From Siniperca chuatsi (lineage: Eukaryota > Chordata > Actinopteri > Centrarchiformes > Sinipercidae): a stretch of 64,000 bases of DNA. A program made the position numbers and the translations under genes. This document shows, one piece after another, positions 38,340 to 48,357 of the stretch (position 1 is the stretch's first letter; each line of letters opens with the position of its first letter). The stretch is taken from assembly GCF_020085105.1 (NCBI RefSeq), contig NC_058057.1, positions 22,975,082 to 23,039,081 of the forward strand, given 5' to 3'. The notes under the pieces were generated by a model that made no database searches, was not told where the DNA came from, and worked only from the letters and a program-made list of their open reading frames with translations.

Positions 38340-38957
38340 TGGAAGCCCACTTCCACTAAGATGAGAAAAAAACTACATGAAAAATGAGGTATGATACAGT
38401 AAAAATACTCATAGTATGTCAAAAGTCAAAATAAAGAGATATTACGTCAACTTTGGACTTTGTTAAATTTAGGAGATACTAAGTCAATATTTTGACTTAC
38501 TAAATTAAAATTATGAGATACTAAGTAAAAAGATTTAACTTATATAAATCAACATTTTGACTTACTATGTTGAAATTATGAGGTATTAAGTAAAGATTTT
38601 GACTTAAATTTATGAGATACCAAGTCAACATTTTGACTTACTAAGTTAAATCATTAGATACAAAATAAAACACTCTGACTTAGTTAGAATTATTATGCTA
38701 AGTCAACAGTTTGACTTACAAAATTTAAATTATGAGAAACTAAATTAAAATTTGTACTTATTAGGTTAAAATTTTGATATTCTAAGTCAACATTTCCTTT
38801 ATTCGGTTACATTTTTGAGATATTTAGTGATACTGACTGAGGAAGTCAAAATGTTGACGTAGTTTTTAGTAAGATGGATTTACCATGAGTATTTCTATTT
38901 TTATCATGCGTAACTTTTCATGTATTTTTTTCTTCTAAAGGTGGAAATGGGCTTCCA
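38340..38957. mobile_element. DNA element with about 75-bp inverted ends and internal minisatellite
   Basis: The left end TGGAAGCCCACTTCCAC and the reverse complement of the right end, TGGAAGCCCATTTCCAC, match. The match continues imperfectly for about 75 bases (ACATGAAAA, CATGATA, AATACTCAT). Between them lie about ten imperfect units built on ACTAAGTCAACATTTTGACT and TTAAAATTATGAGAT, themselves partly palindromic. No coding capacity. No target duplication could be fixed by eye. Confidence 0.85.
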
Positions 38958-39060
38958 TACAAAGTGGACTGACATTACGTGAGCTTTCTTAGACGACTTT
39001 ACGTTCTAATAATTTCTACTGGTAGTTTGATTTAACCATTCATATTTAAGATTGCTTAAT

Positions 39061-39125
39061 AATGATAATAATAATAAACCTTTATTTCTATAAAGATCCA
39101 ATGCAATGTGCTACAATGTGATCTA
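39061..39125 (-). repeat. LINE 3'-tail-like fragment
   Basis: TAATAATAATAAACCTTTAT and the following bases look like the reversed tail of an L2-like LINE, as at 24985. Only the tail remains. Confidence 0.4.
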
Positions 39126-39256
39126 CTTGACATTAGACTTAGTATAATATTCTGCAACTGCAGTATTTTATAATTAGATTTAGTGAGAATGACTTAAATC
39201 TACCTGCCATTGTGAAACAGCACAGATTCTGTTGTTTGTGCGTTGTGTATTAACAG

Positions 39257-39418
39257 TACAGTTTGAGACTGAGACACTTTGATCAATGTTAGAAACTCCT
39301 CTTGGATCTCATCAGACATTTTGGATGACTGCCATGACCAGGCCAAGCAGTGCGTGCTCACAGTGTTGTTCCAGAGAAAGAACCTCCGCAACTACATTTT
39401 GTGTTGATTAACAAAGCA
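39257..39418 (+). pseudogene. Relic of selenoprotein L exon 6 with both UxxU TGA codons kept
   Basis: Read in the frame of selL exon 6 (43761-43875), the text gives KLLLDLIRHFG at 39293-39325, then TGA at 39326-39328, Leu-Pro, and TGA at 39335-39337; the live exon reads KLLLVLIRHFG, TGA, Leu-Pro, TGA. Nucleotide match is strongest over CTCATCAGACATTTTGGATG. A TAG at 39290-39292 breaks the frame just upstream, and the 3' part is deleted. An 18-base match to selL intron 6 (39398-39415 against 43950-43967) shows that exon and intron were copied together, so this is a genomic, not an mRNA-derived, copy. No other selL relic exon was found nearby. Confidence 0.88.
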
Positions 39419-39439
39419 GGTTACAATTATTGATTGCAT

Positions 39440-39530
39440 TTACTTCTCCCCCAGTTTACCACATTGGTATCAGAGTCCTACATATAGCTGACCTTCCCGT
39501 CTACTAGAACTGTTATTGTGTGGATTTTTG
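39440..39530 (+). pseudogene. Relic of the last coding exon of ttc13
   Basis: A pyrimidine-rich acceptor ending CCCCCAG at 39454 leads into text that aligns with ttc13 exon 23 (34725 on): TTTACCACATTGGTATCAGA here against TTTGCCAACTTGGTACCAGA there, and CCTTCCCGTCTACTAGAA against CCTTCCCGTCAACCAGAA. In the ttc13 frame it gives LPHWYQSPTYS then a stop, against LPTWYQSLPSV. A small deletion and substitutions follow. Retention of the intron-exon border again indicates a genomic duplicate. Confidence 0.85.
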
Positions 39531-39970
39531 ATATAAACATACATTTTATCATTCAAAAGATCAGGTGTGTAAACTCTGTTTAAGTGGGATGTACACTCAT
39601 ATGTTCTGCTTATATTTAATGTATGATGTTTGATTGAAAAATTTAGTTACCTGTACTACCATACCAGGTGTTACTAGCCACTTTCCAGTTTAAGATTTTA
39701 CATAACATATGATCTACTATGCAGTGTTATGGATTATTACATTATTATTACATTATTATTACATTATATTGTTGCTTTATCTGTAAATATGAATCATATT
39801 TATATCTTATTTAAATATATTTGAGTAAAAACTTGAATTCAGGGGTTTTGACTTGTAATTATGAGTTTTTAAATGTTTTTTTTTTTCTTTTCTTAATTTC
39901 TTGCCAGTATTAATGCTCACCACTAGGTGTTGCCGAATCCCACACAAGGTTTTAGCACCACATGATTTTT

Positions 39971-39980
39971 GTCACGTGGT
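39971..39980 (+). promoter_or_regulatory. CACGTG E-box upstream of selenoprotein L
   Basis: GTCACGTGGT, about 70 bases before the ATG, matches E-box sites used by USF and MITF/TFE factors. Its use is inferred from position only. Confidence 0.45.
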
Positions 39981-40048
39981 CAGGATGCATTTAAGCTCCT
40001 GGGGCTGTGGGTTTACTGTCAGTGCAGGTGAGAGGAGAGCTGGTGGTC

Positions 40049-42521
40049 ATGGCTGAGGATGTGGCTGTATCAGAGGAGACTTTAACAAGTAGTCTGACTC
40101 TGTTGGTCAACTTGAGCAAAGTCCTTCTGCAGAAAGCCAAGCAGGAAGCAGAAGGTAGGACTGATCTAGAAGAGCACTCGTAGTGACAGACTTCATTGAA
40201 AATTTGAAAGTTTTAATGTGTTTTGTTGCCAAGAAAGGTAGACACCACGTAGAAAATGACTTACATGTTGAGTGAATTGTTTTGGTTTTATGAGTAATTC
40301 GGCATGCAGAAGATACAAATTAGCACTTAATTTTATGCTTTAATAATGCTGTAAAATACTGCTTTAATTGTGTAACGTTAAGGGGGCAGTTCACCCCCAA
40401 ATCAAAAATACATATTTTCCCTCTTACCTGTAGTGCTATTTATCCATCTAGATTGTTTTGGTGTGAGTTGTTGAGTTTTGGAGATATCGGCCATAGAGAT
40501 GGCAGCATTTTTTTTAATATAATGCGACTATATGGCACTCGGCTTGTGGAGCTCAAAGCGCCAAAAAATACATTTAGAAAAACTCAACATCAGTGTCTCT
40601 TTACAGAAATCATGACCCGGTTACTCAAGATAATCCACAGATTTGTTGTGAGCAGTTTCATGTGGAAACTATTTTCTTTCTACCGATAGTTCCTACATGA
40701 AACTGCTCACAACAAGGTCTGTGGATTATCTTGAGTAACCGGGTCATGATTTCTGGAAAGAGAGATTCCTGTTGAGTTTATCAAATGTATTTTTTTTTTT
40801 TTTTATTTTTTTTTTTTTTGTTGCTTTGAGCACCACAAGCTGAGTGCCATATAGTCCCATTATATTCAAGAAATCCAGATATCTCAACTCACACCAAAAC
40901 AATCCAGATGGACAAATAGCACTAAAGGTTAAGATTAAAAATATGAACTTTTTAAGTTTTTGAAACAGAAGACTGTAGGAAAAACACATGAAGCAATAAT
41001 TAAAGACAAAAATGCATTTCAATTCGTGTTCCTGAATAGATTATATGTACTCTGAATTGAAAAGGATTTCAGATTAATTCTGGTATAGTGTTTAACTTTG
41101 TTTTATAACCTACAGTGTATATATTGTTCCCAATAAGCACAACAGCATAAAAATGCAGGGAATTTAATGGCAGTCCATCCATTTTCACTATGTATGATAA
41201 AACCTATAATAACACATCGAATAACATACTTTTAAGCAGCTGCATATGTTATTACTCTACTCACCTATTTCATGAGGCTCGGTGTTAAGGTGAACCACGT
41301 TTGTCACAGTTACCATGTAATATGATTCTAATAAAAAGTCTCCTTTTTGAATATTTCACAAGTTGGCTACAACACATGCTCATAGTGAGTTGTTAAAGCA
41401 GACCAGTGTGATCGAGTCACTTTTAAAGGATTAAAGGGCCCCGCAGGCATGAAGGTGGTGCAATGTAATTCCTGTCATGCTTATTGCCAACACAATGATA
41501 TTGCACAAATCAGCCTGGCCAATAACTATGGCCCTTTGTTCTCATACAGAGTCCCTGGAGAAGTTTGTCCCATATAAGATCACCACTTTATTCGGCCTGA
41601 TCACAGCTGGAGCAGACTTCTACAAAAGGTGAGGGGCTCTCAACACCTGCAGAATCACACAATCATTTGGCCGTGTCATTGGCTGAAATATAATTAAGTC
41701 AATCCGCTGTTTTAAATTAAAATTGTACTGTATTTTTATACTGTAAAGTAAGTGTGTGTTTTGTTGCTGTTGATCAGGCTTGGAGTGAAGAAAAAGAGTG
41801 AAGCAGAGGCTGTTTGGCAGAAGTCTTATCAGTAAGTTTGGGTATATAATAATATAAAATGATGATAATAATAAATAAATTTCTATCTTATTGTTATATC
41901 GTGGGGAAATGTTCTTAATATATAGTTCAGCTGTGATAACATGACTGAAACATGTTGAGTGACAGTTAATTGACGTGGTTTACTATAATTCATTTAAGTG
42001 GTGGATAGTTTTCCGGGCCTGTCCTCATTCCCGCCAGCAATTTGATTAGTCTAAACTTTTATGTTTGTGATAAAAATAGTAGTGATGAATTACAAGTTTA
42101 TAAGTAACTTTGCTCAAACCTGCACTCGTATAACTTGATGTCACATCAGCATCCAATAGCTAAAGACATAACGTACACTGGGGTGAACCCTCATTATGAT
42201 AGCTGCTGATGGGTGTTGGATGTGTTCTTCACGCTGCAGTGAAGACGGTTACAGTTACTGTGGTTGATTACTGTCTTATTAGTTATTAATGGAAATGAAA
42301 GCTCAGTGTTGACACCTCTTTATCACACAACTTTTTGTATTTTTTCCAGCCATGCAGCAGTGAGAGAGCAGGTAGAGGAACTTCTGCAGCTGGAGGTCTG
42401 TATGTGTGAACATTTTTATTTAGTTTTTCATTTTGCATATTATGATTTAAATGCAGCTCTAGTGTTTTCACAGAGTAAACAATCAGATTCATAGACCTGT
42501 ATAGTAAAATGCAGTGTGTGT

Positions 42522-42560
<39 letters not shown>

Positions 42561-45500
42561 TCTTAGAGAGAATAGTTTTACATTTGAGTAATAAAAAATG
42601 TAATAAAAATAAGTGTGTCCACATAGATTCCTGCAATAAAATTGGGTCAAATGGCAGTACATATACCAGTATTGACGATAATCAGAATATTTAAAAATTA
42701 AATAGTGATATCATGTTAATAATACACATGAAAATATCTTGTAAATAATTCAGTGCCACTTTGTCATAATAGGTGGTAGTAATGCCCCTTAACGCTGGTT
42801 GCCACCCGACATATAATGAAGAAAAAAAAAAAACAAGACGATGCAGTAACTAGCTAGCTTTTAGCTATTTTTTAGCTAGCTAACTTTTCCCCAAAATTTT
42901 CTATAGATATCGCGGTACTATCGTTATCGTGAATTCTTTTGGCCATGATAATCGTGTAGTGAAGATCTGATATCGTGACAGCTCTAGTGTAGCATTAAAA
43001 CATTTAATAAAACTGACATAAAGCTGTAAGATCGATCTAGACTTTGATGCTTTGTGCTCTTGTTAGCTTAGAAACAAGAGTACAGGATTATGTCTAGTCC
43101 AGTTTTTGCCATTTTGTTATACACCAGTTTACTATTCCTTTAATTATTTCTAAATAATTACAGCAATCACAGCATGTTTTATTCTTGATTTTACATGATG
43201 TGTTGGTTGATGTTGTTTTGTTGTATTTAATTCTTTAAACCAGTCTATGATTGACTTGATATACTGGAATTATTTAGTTTCAACCCTCCTGTGTGTCTCT
43301 GTGTTTGTGTTGCAGAGTGAGTGGGACTCCTTCCTGGAGAGTGTGGACCGAGGTCTGCAGACAACAGATGGACAGCTGTCAGGAGGAAAGATAGCAGACA
43401 GCCTGAGCCCTAATACTCTGTTCACTGATGGACGGAGTGGGAAGTGAGTTCACACACTGCTGGTCACAAGCTGACCTTGAATGTTTGCATTGTTACACCG
43501 TTAATCAGCATGAGACCGTCCCTGTCTAACAGAACACTAGGTTGCAGATCAGACTATCAGCTAGTTTTAGGTTGTTTGTTGTGTTTTTATCAACCAGCCT
43601 TGGATGGGAATGTGTTTTATTGTTAATTATAAACCAAGATTTGGTTGCTCATCAGTACAAAGATCAAATTTTACCATGCAACAGATAAGTATTTCATTAA
43701 ATCAAGTTTTGTTGTGCCATTGTGGTTTCTGAGGCTGTTTCTACGTTGTGTGTTTTAAAGGAGCGTGACTCTGGGTCAGTACCTAGGTCAGGGTCAGAAG
43801 CTGCTGCTGGTTCTCATCAGACATTTCGGATGACTACCGTGACGAGACCACGTGGCCGAGCTGCAGGCCAGTCAGGTTGGTTTACCTTCATCCTGATGGT
43901 AATTATTTATTCTTAGGCGTCATCACATCGCTCTGCAAAACTCCTGTTTTTTGTGTTGATTAACAAAAGCAGTTTGCATCCCTTTAGGCTCTGGCCAAGG
44001 GAAACAAAACCTACCAGTACCACTAAAGCTCACTAGTTAGTAGAGGTGTACGCTTACACACTTACAGAAGTGTAAAAAAAAAAAAAAAAAAAAAAAGTTT
44101 TGGTTTTACACAGAGTTATGTGCCGGACCAATTCTTGGCCAAGAGCAGCGACTTCCTCAGCTAAGCTAACCGGCTGCTGGCTGTAAGCTTCATACTTTCC
44201 ATACAGACTTGCGAGTGGTATCTTCTCATCTAACTCATCTAAGAAAGCAAATAAACTTATTTCCCAAAATGTTAAACTATTCCTTTAACCATGTGGACTC
44301 CTACATCTTTTTTTCTCTGCTCTGGCTGCAAAGGGTTCCAACATTTTTTCCAAAGTGACTGTCTTCACTCAGCCTTGCAGCCACTACCCATTTAATTTTA
44401 TATGAATAAATTACTGGGAAAAATATGGAAAAGTGAGTAAAGAGAATTCTTAGGTTGCTTTTAATCACAGTGTATATTTTACATTTTCTTTCATTTTGTT
44501 TCTCTGTAGACTGTACTGGAGGCAAGGTCAGTGCGGGTCTTGGTAGTTTCTTTCGGCAGTGTGGAGGGAGCTCAGCTGTGGCTGGAGCAGACTGGATGTA
44601 CCTTCGACTTCCTGCTGGATCCACAGAGAAAGGTCAGGATGTGTGTTTTTACCCTAATCAACTGATTGAAACCCAGTAAATTTGACACAATAAGGAAATT
44701 AAGGGGGATTTTAAAAAAAAATGGCTTTGGCTTCGAATCAGATTATAGTAGATTCAATCTGTGTTTGAATTAAATTGTCTGTATATTTTATATTCAGTGC
44801 CGATGGGCAGGTGCATGAAAATTGAAGAGGAAATTGTTATTTATGGAAACTAGACATGGCTGTGACTCAGCACAAACAAGCTGAGGGAACCAAAGGATTT
44901 AGCAGCTGTTTGATGATGTGTCATAAAAGCCCAGTAAGGTGAGCCTGCAAACCATTCATTCTGAAAAGTCAACCACCAGATGTTAGCAGATGTGAGCTGG
45001 AAAAAATATGAAGACAGAACACTTTCCACATGCTACAGAAACAATCATCAATTATGATGTGTGTGTGTGTGTGTATGTGTGAAGAACCTGATTAGGTCGT
45101 TCTGCAAATTCTTTTCATATTGCTGAATCCAAAGCAGATGTTATGTTTTTCCTTGTGCCACAGATATACAGGAGTTTTGGCCTCGGCTCGTCCTATGCCA
45201 AGGTGATGAAGTTCGGCTGCCTGCTGCAGTACTCAGAGTACGGAGCTGTGGACAGAGACTTCCCTGACGTCCCCCCTCACCTGCTGGAAGATATCTACCA
45301 GGTAAAAATGGATGACACAGCTACCTCTTTGACATTGAGTAGGCGCTGATGTAATGGTCTGAATCAGTGACGTCAACCAAGGACATATGTGCCGAAAATG
45401 CAGAGCCGGATTTACGTGCATGAAGACTCAAGGGCAAAAATTAGCTGCTGATTGATTGATAACATCCAGCCACTAGATGACGCACTCCCCCTCCCATTAT

Positions 45501-46283
45501 ATTTCAGTGGTTGCCAGTTTGTTGCACAACCTGCATATTTCATGGTCTAGTGGAGTGAGACTCAGACTCAGTCACATCAAGTGATATATCTTTCATGATA
45601 TAGTAATGAATTCATTTTGCAACATGTAGCTATACATTAGCTAGAGATTTAGGTTACTTTGTGTGGTGGTGTTTAATGTAACGTTATCTATGGTAATCTT
45701 AGGATATGGCTAGCTAGCCAGGTAACCCTTTTTTCCCCATCATTTAATAATTGTAGGGGCCCTATATTGCAACACTTACTGTAAAATTACATTTCGATCA
45801 TCCTTACACTATAAGACATTAGGTAAATATTTAAATTTTAATCCAATCAAAGAGTGTAGTACATTGTTGGGATGCTATTAAAACCCACAGCGCTTGACAT
45901 TAGACAGACAGCTACAGTAAAAGTTGACGTTAGCTAGCGTTAGTGTGGTGTTGACCTAACAGTCAAAGTGTTTTCTTTCTGAAAACAAATCTCATAGCGG
46001 ATTATAAAAGTGATAGTCTTGTGGTGGATCTGTATTACTATCCTGCTAAAAATGTATCTTGTAGCTACAAAGATAAAATTCTGAGTGAATCATTTGATTC
46101 CATGCAAATATAAAAAGTATGGAATAATGCAGCTTTAATGTGTTTTTTTTATTTTTTCAGATGGGAGGTGACTTTTTGCTGGATGAAGCAGGGAAGGTCC
46201 TTCTTTCTCACCCGTCTAAAAACCCTCTGGACAGGCCGGCTATGAAAGACATCCTGCAGGCCGTGGACCCTGCAAAGCTGTGA
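40049..46283 (+). CDS. selenol: Selenoprotein L, Sec-x-x-Sec thioredoxin-fold protein (9 exons, 303 aa)
   Basis: Coding exons: 40049-40154, 41550-41628, 41778-41831, 42350-42395, 43316-43443, 43761-43875, 44510-44632, 45164-45301, 46161-46283. They join in frame (912 nt) if two TGA codons in exon 6, at 43831-43833 and 43840-43842, are read as selenocysteine (residues 162 and 165). The protein starts MAEDVAVSEETLTSSL with a helical N-terminal region. Next come LLLVLIRHFG, Sec, Leu-Pro, Sec, then VRVLVVSFGSVEGAQLWLEQ and TFDFLLDPQRKIYRSFGLG, the peroxiredoxin-like (PRXL2/AhpC-TSA_2) thioredoxin fold, and an end at AVDPAKL. Sec-Leu-Pro-Sec occupies the CxxC redox position. Described fish SelL has this UxxU motif and can form a diselenide. 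Strong downstream coding across three more exons argues against TGA as a stop. The gene is absent from mammals. Confidence 0.96.
40384..40965. repeat. Foldback (inverted repeat) in selenoprotein L intron 1
   Basis: Two arms of about 270 bases, roughly 40405-40680 and 40686-40965, are inverted copies. Left ATTGTTTTGGTGTGAGTTGT pairs with right CTCAACTCACACCAAAACAA, left CATGACCCGGTTACTCAAGA with right TTGAGTAACCGGGTCATGAT, and left GTGAGCAGTTTCATGTGG with right CTACATGAAACTGCTCAC. The centre is a spacer of only a few bases near 40683. A T-rich tract at 40788-40819 interrupts the right arm. Confidence 0.9.
42523..42560. repeat. (GATA)n microsatellite in selenoprotein L intron 4
   Basis: About nine GATA units. 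The intron also holds a repeat-like stretch near 42900-42985 with TATCGTTATCGTGAATT and GATATCGTGACAGCTCT. Confidence 0.95.
44120..44287 (+). repeat. Dispersed repeat family E, copy 1 (selenoprotein L intron 6)
   Basis: GCTAAGCTAACCGGCTGCTG, CATACAGACTTGCGAGTGGT, CTTCTCATCTAACTC and AAACTATTCCTTTAA match the right half of 55860-56460. Confidence 0.8.
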
Positions 46284-47030
46284 AAGATATGTGACCATTG
46301 GAGACACTGAGCCTGGGGTTGATCAGGGGTTTAAGTGGTCTCTTTTTTTAACACATCACTGACACCACAGAGAAAGAGCAGCTCTCTGTCTCACGTTTAT
46401 GACGTCACGTCTTGCTCTCATGACACCATGAAGAGGTGTGACCGATGCAGAAGTGTGAAGCAAAGACAACTGATCTTCTTAGTTGTGTCAGTGTTGTGAT
46501 GGGAGCATTTTTAAATGAATGGTACTACTGGATTACAATGTAATTCGATTTAATTCAATTTGATATAATATAAATGTTGTTTAACTTTAACACACTGATT
46601 TGCTCTAACAGTTTTACCCAGATCTGTAATGTTAGACAGTATGGAATTTCTTAAGGCTTTACTTTAAAGATGCATTAAGCAGCTTTGGTTTTGGCGGTGA
46701 GAGGTCATAATTTTAATTTTGGAAGGTACAAATTACTACATTACCCAGAAATCATGCAACATGATGTTACCACTGGCTACGTCATGAAACGTTTTATCTT
46801 CTATGTGCCTGGTCAGTGTAGAGATGAAGGCGAGAAAAATCTTTGCTGCTGCATCTTTTAATGCAGATACATTTTTAGATAAAACTGTACTTTAAGATTT
46901 AAATCTTAAATCTTGCTTACAGCCGAAAAAAAGATATAACTGCCGCTGTGCTACAGAGCTGATCTTTTTCATATCTATAAATAAAATAAGCACATCATTT
47001 GTCATGAACTGTGAGCAGTTTGAGGGATTT
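46284..47030 (+). other. selenoprotein L 3' UTR and flank
   Basis: Runs from the TGA stop to the downstream MITE. It holds the SECIS candidate and an AATAAA at 46980-46985 that would give a 3' UTR of about 0.7 kb. Confidence 0.6.
46391..46458 (+). promoter_or_regulatory. Candidate SECIS element for selenoprotein L
   Basis: Starts 108 bases after the stop. Lower stem TCACGTTT (46391-46398) pairs with AAGTGTGA (46451-46458), two G-U pairs included. Then come ATGAC (46399-46403) on the 5' side and CGAT (46443-46446) on the 3' side, which supply the UGA/GA non-Watson-Crick core. The upper stem GTCACGTCTT (46404-46413) pairs with GAGGTGTGAC (46433-46442). The 19-base top can form a small TCATG/CATGA hairpin. 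The usual unpaired AA on the 5' side of the apical loop is not seen; a CC occurs in the loop at 46426-46427. The core, spacing and position fit, the loop is atypical. Confidence 0.65.
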
Positions 47031-47414
47031 CTGATGAGTAGGGCTGGGTATCAAACCTTAATGCCTTTCTGTTACCGACTGAAATGTGTCCGTAGCACAG
47101 TATCAAAAAATGTCAAGTACCAAAAACAGAGGCATAGAATATCTGATCAGATTTGTAATCTTATTCTCTTTCTATTTGATCATTATTCATGATTTAAATC
47201 AAAAGTTTTATTCAGACAAAGTTCTTGGAAAGTTGCATATATTTAGACAACATTTAACATTTTAGAACTTTGGTTTCTTTTGTTAAATAAAAAAAAGGGT
47301 TCTGTAGAAAAATATATATATCAATATATCATTTTGGTATCGGCACTGAAACTCAGATACTGTATCTGCACCGTATTGAAACAAATTCAAAGAATACCCA
47401 GCCCTACTGATGAG
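47031..47414. mobile_element. hAT-type MITE with 8-bp target duplication, family F
   Basis: The element is 47039-47406 (368 bp), starting TAGGGCTGGGTATC and ending GAATACCCAGCCCTA. The flanks 47031-47038 and 47407-47414 are both CTGATGAG, a perfect 8-bp duplication. The interior is AT-rich and non-coding. Confidence 0.93.
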
Positions 47415-48357
47415 GTAAATCTTTCTTTTACCTGTGGACTAATCAGAAAATGATGCTGTAAACCATGTCAACCTTTAGTAAAGATTTATGAAAAACATTT
47501 ACATTCAGCGTTTTATGTACAACTTTCTTGTTTTACATACTGACTCTAACTCATGTTACATTTACATACAGTAATGGGGTGTTATTTTGTGGGTGAAAGG
47601 GGATTCAGATGTGAGACAACAGCTCTAAAAATGTTCTGGCCAGATATGCTCCGAATCAGCAGTTTAACAGGGCAGTCACACCGGTATCAGACACTGTTAA
47701 AATATGTTCAAAGATCAGTAAGTAACATTGGCTATTTCCTGCTAAGCCCAAGTACACATTGATTGTATATATATCTTCAAGAGGTTCAGTATGTGCTGAT
47801 TCTCAAGTGCCTTTTCATGTTTTCCCTTCTTTGGAAACTTTGAACAAATATTTAGAATTCCAGGTGTGAAATCACAGCAGAGTCCTGACTGGTTTACATT
47901 CAAATCCCTGCAGCTGCGTGAATAATATAATATTTATAATACTAACATAATATGTCTATAAGTCTTATTCAGTACTTTCAGAACTTAAATAGCAATACGT
48001 GAATTTGTGCACATTTGAGACATAAAAACCTAAAATACCGTGAAATATTTTCTCGGCAAATGTTTTTATCCTGTAAGATACTGACACTACTTAAACAATG
48101 CTACACTAATTGCATATAGAAATTAAATTAGACTGGGTATTTATGTTAAAACACACTAGGTTTCCTATGGAAAATTGAAGACTTCTTTACCTTTCTGAAT
48201 ACAACCAATCCAGGTACGATTTAAAGTGTCTTTTAAGGGGAAATAAGTTATTTGAAAATAACTTAATGGACTTTTATTTCTAATGATCACTGGAGATCAA
48301 AGATTAAGTTAGTAGTAAGGTGGTGAGAGATTAAAGCTATCTTGAAAAGAGTTAATT
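47415..48357. other. Convergent intergenic region, selenoprotein L to clec11a
   Basis: Both neighbours end here (tail to tail). AT-rich, with no exon or repeat recognised. Part is likely 3' UTR of the lectin gene. Confidence 0.45.

Noticed and set aside
39200-39391. 63-codon minus-strand frame over the selL relic
   Set aside because: Antisense shadow; the plus strand explains the sequence as a decayed selL exon.
46418-46446. Short hairpin CACC/GGTG after ATGA as the SECIS
   Set aside because: The stem between the core and the loop is only 4-5 bp, too short for a SECIS; the larger fold from 46391 to 46458 fits core, stem lengths and position better.
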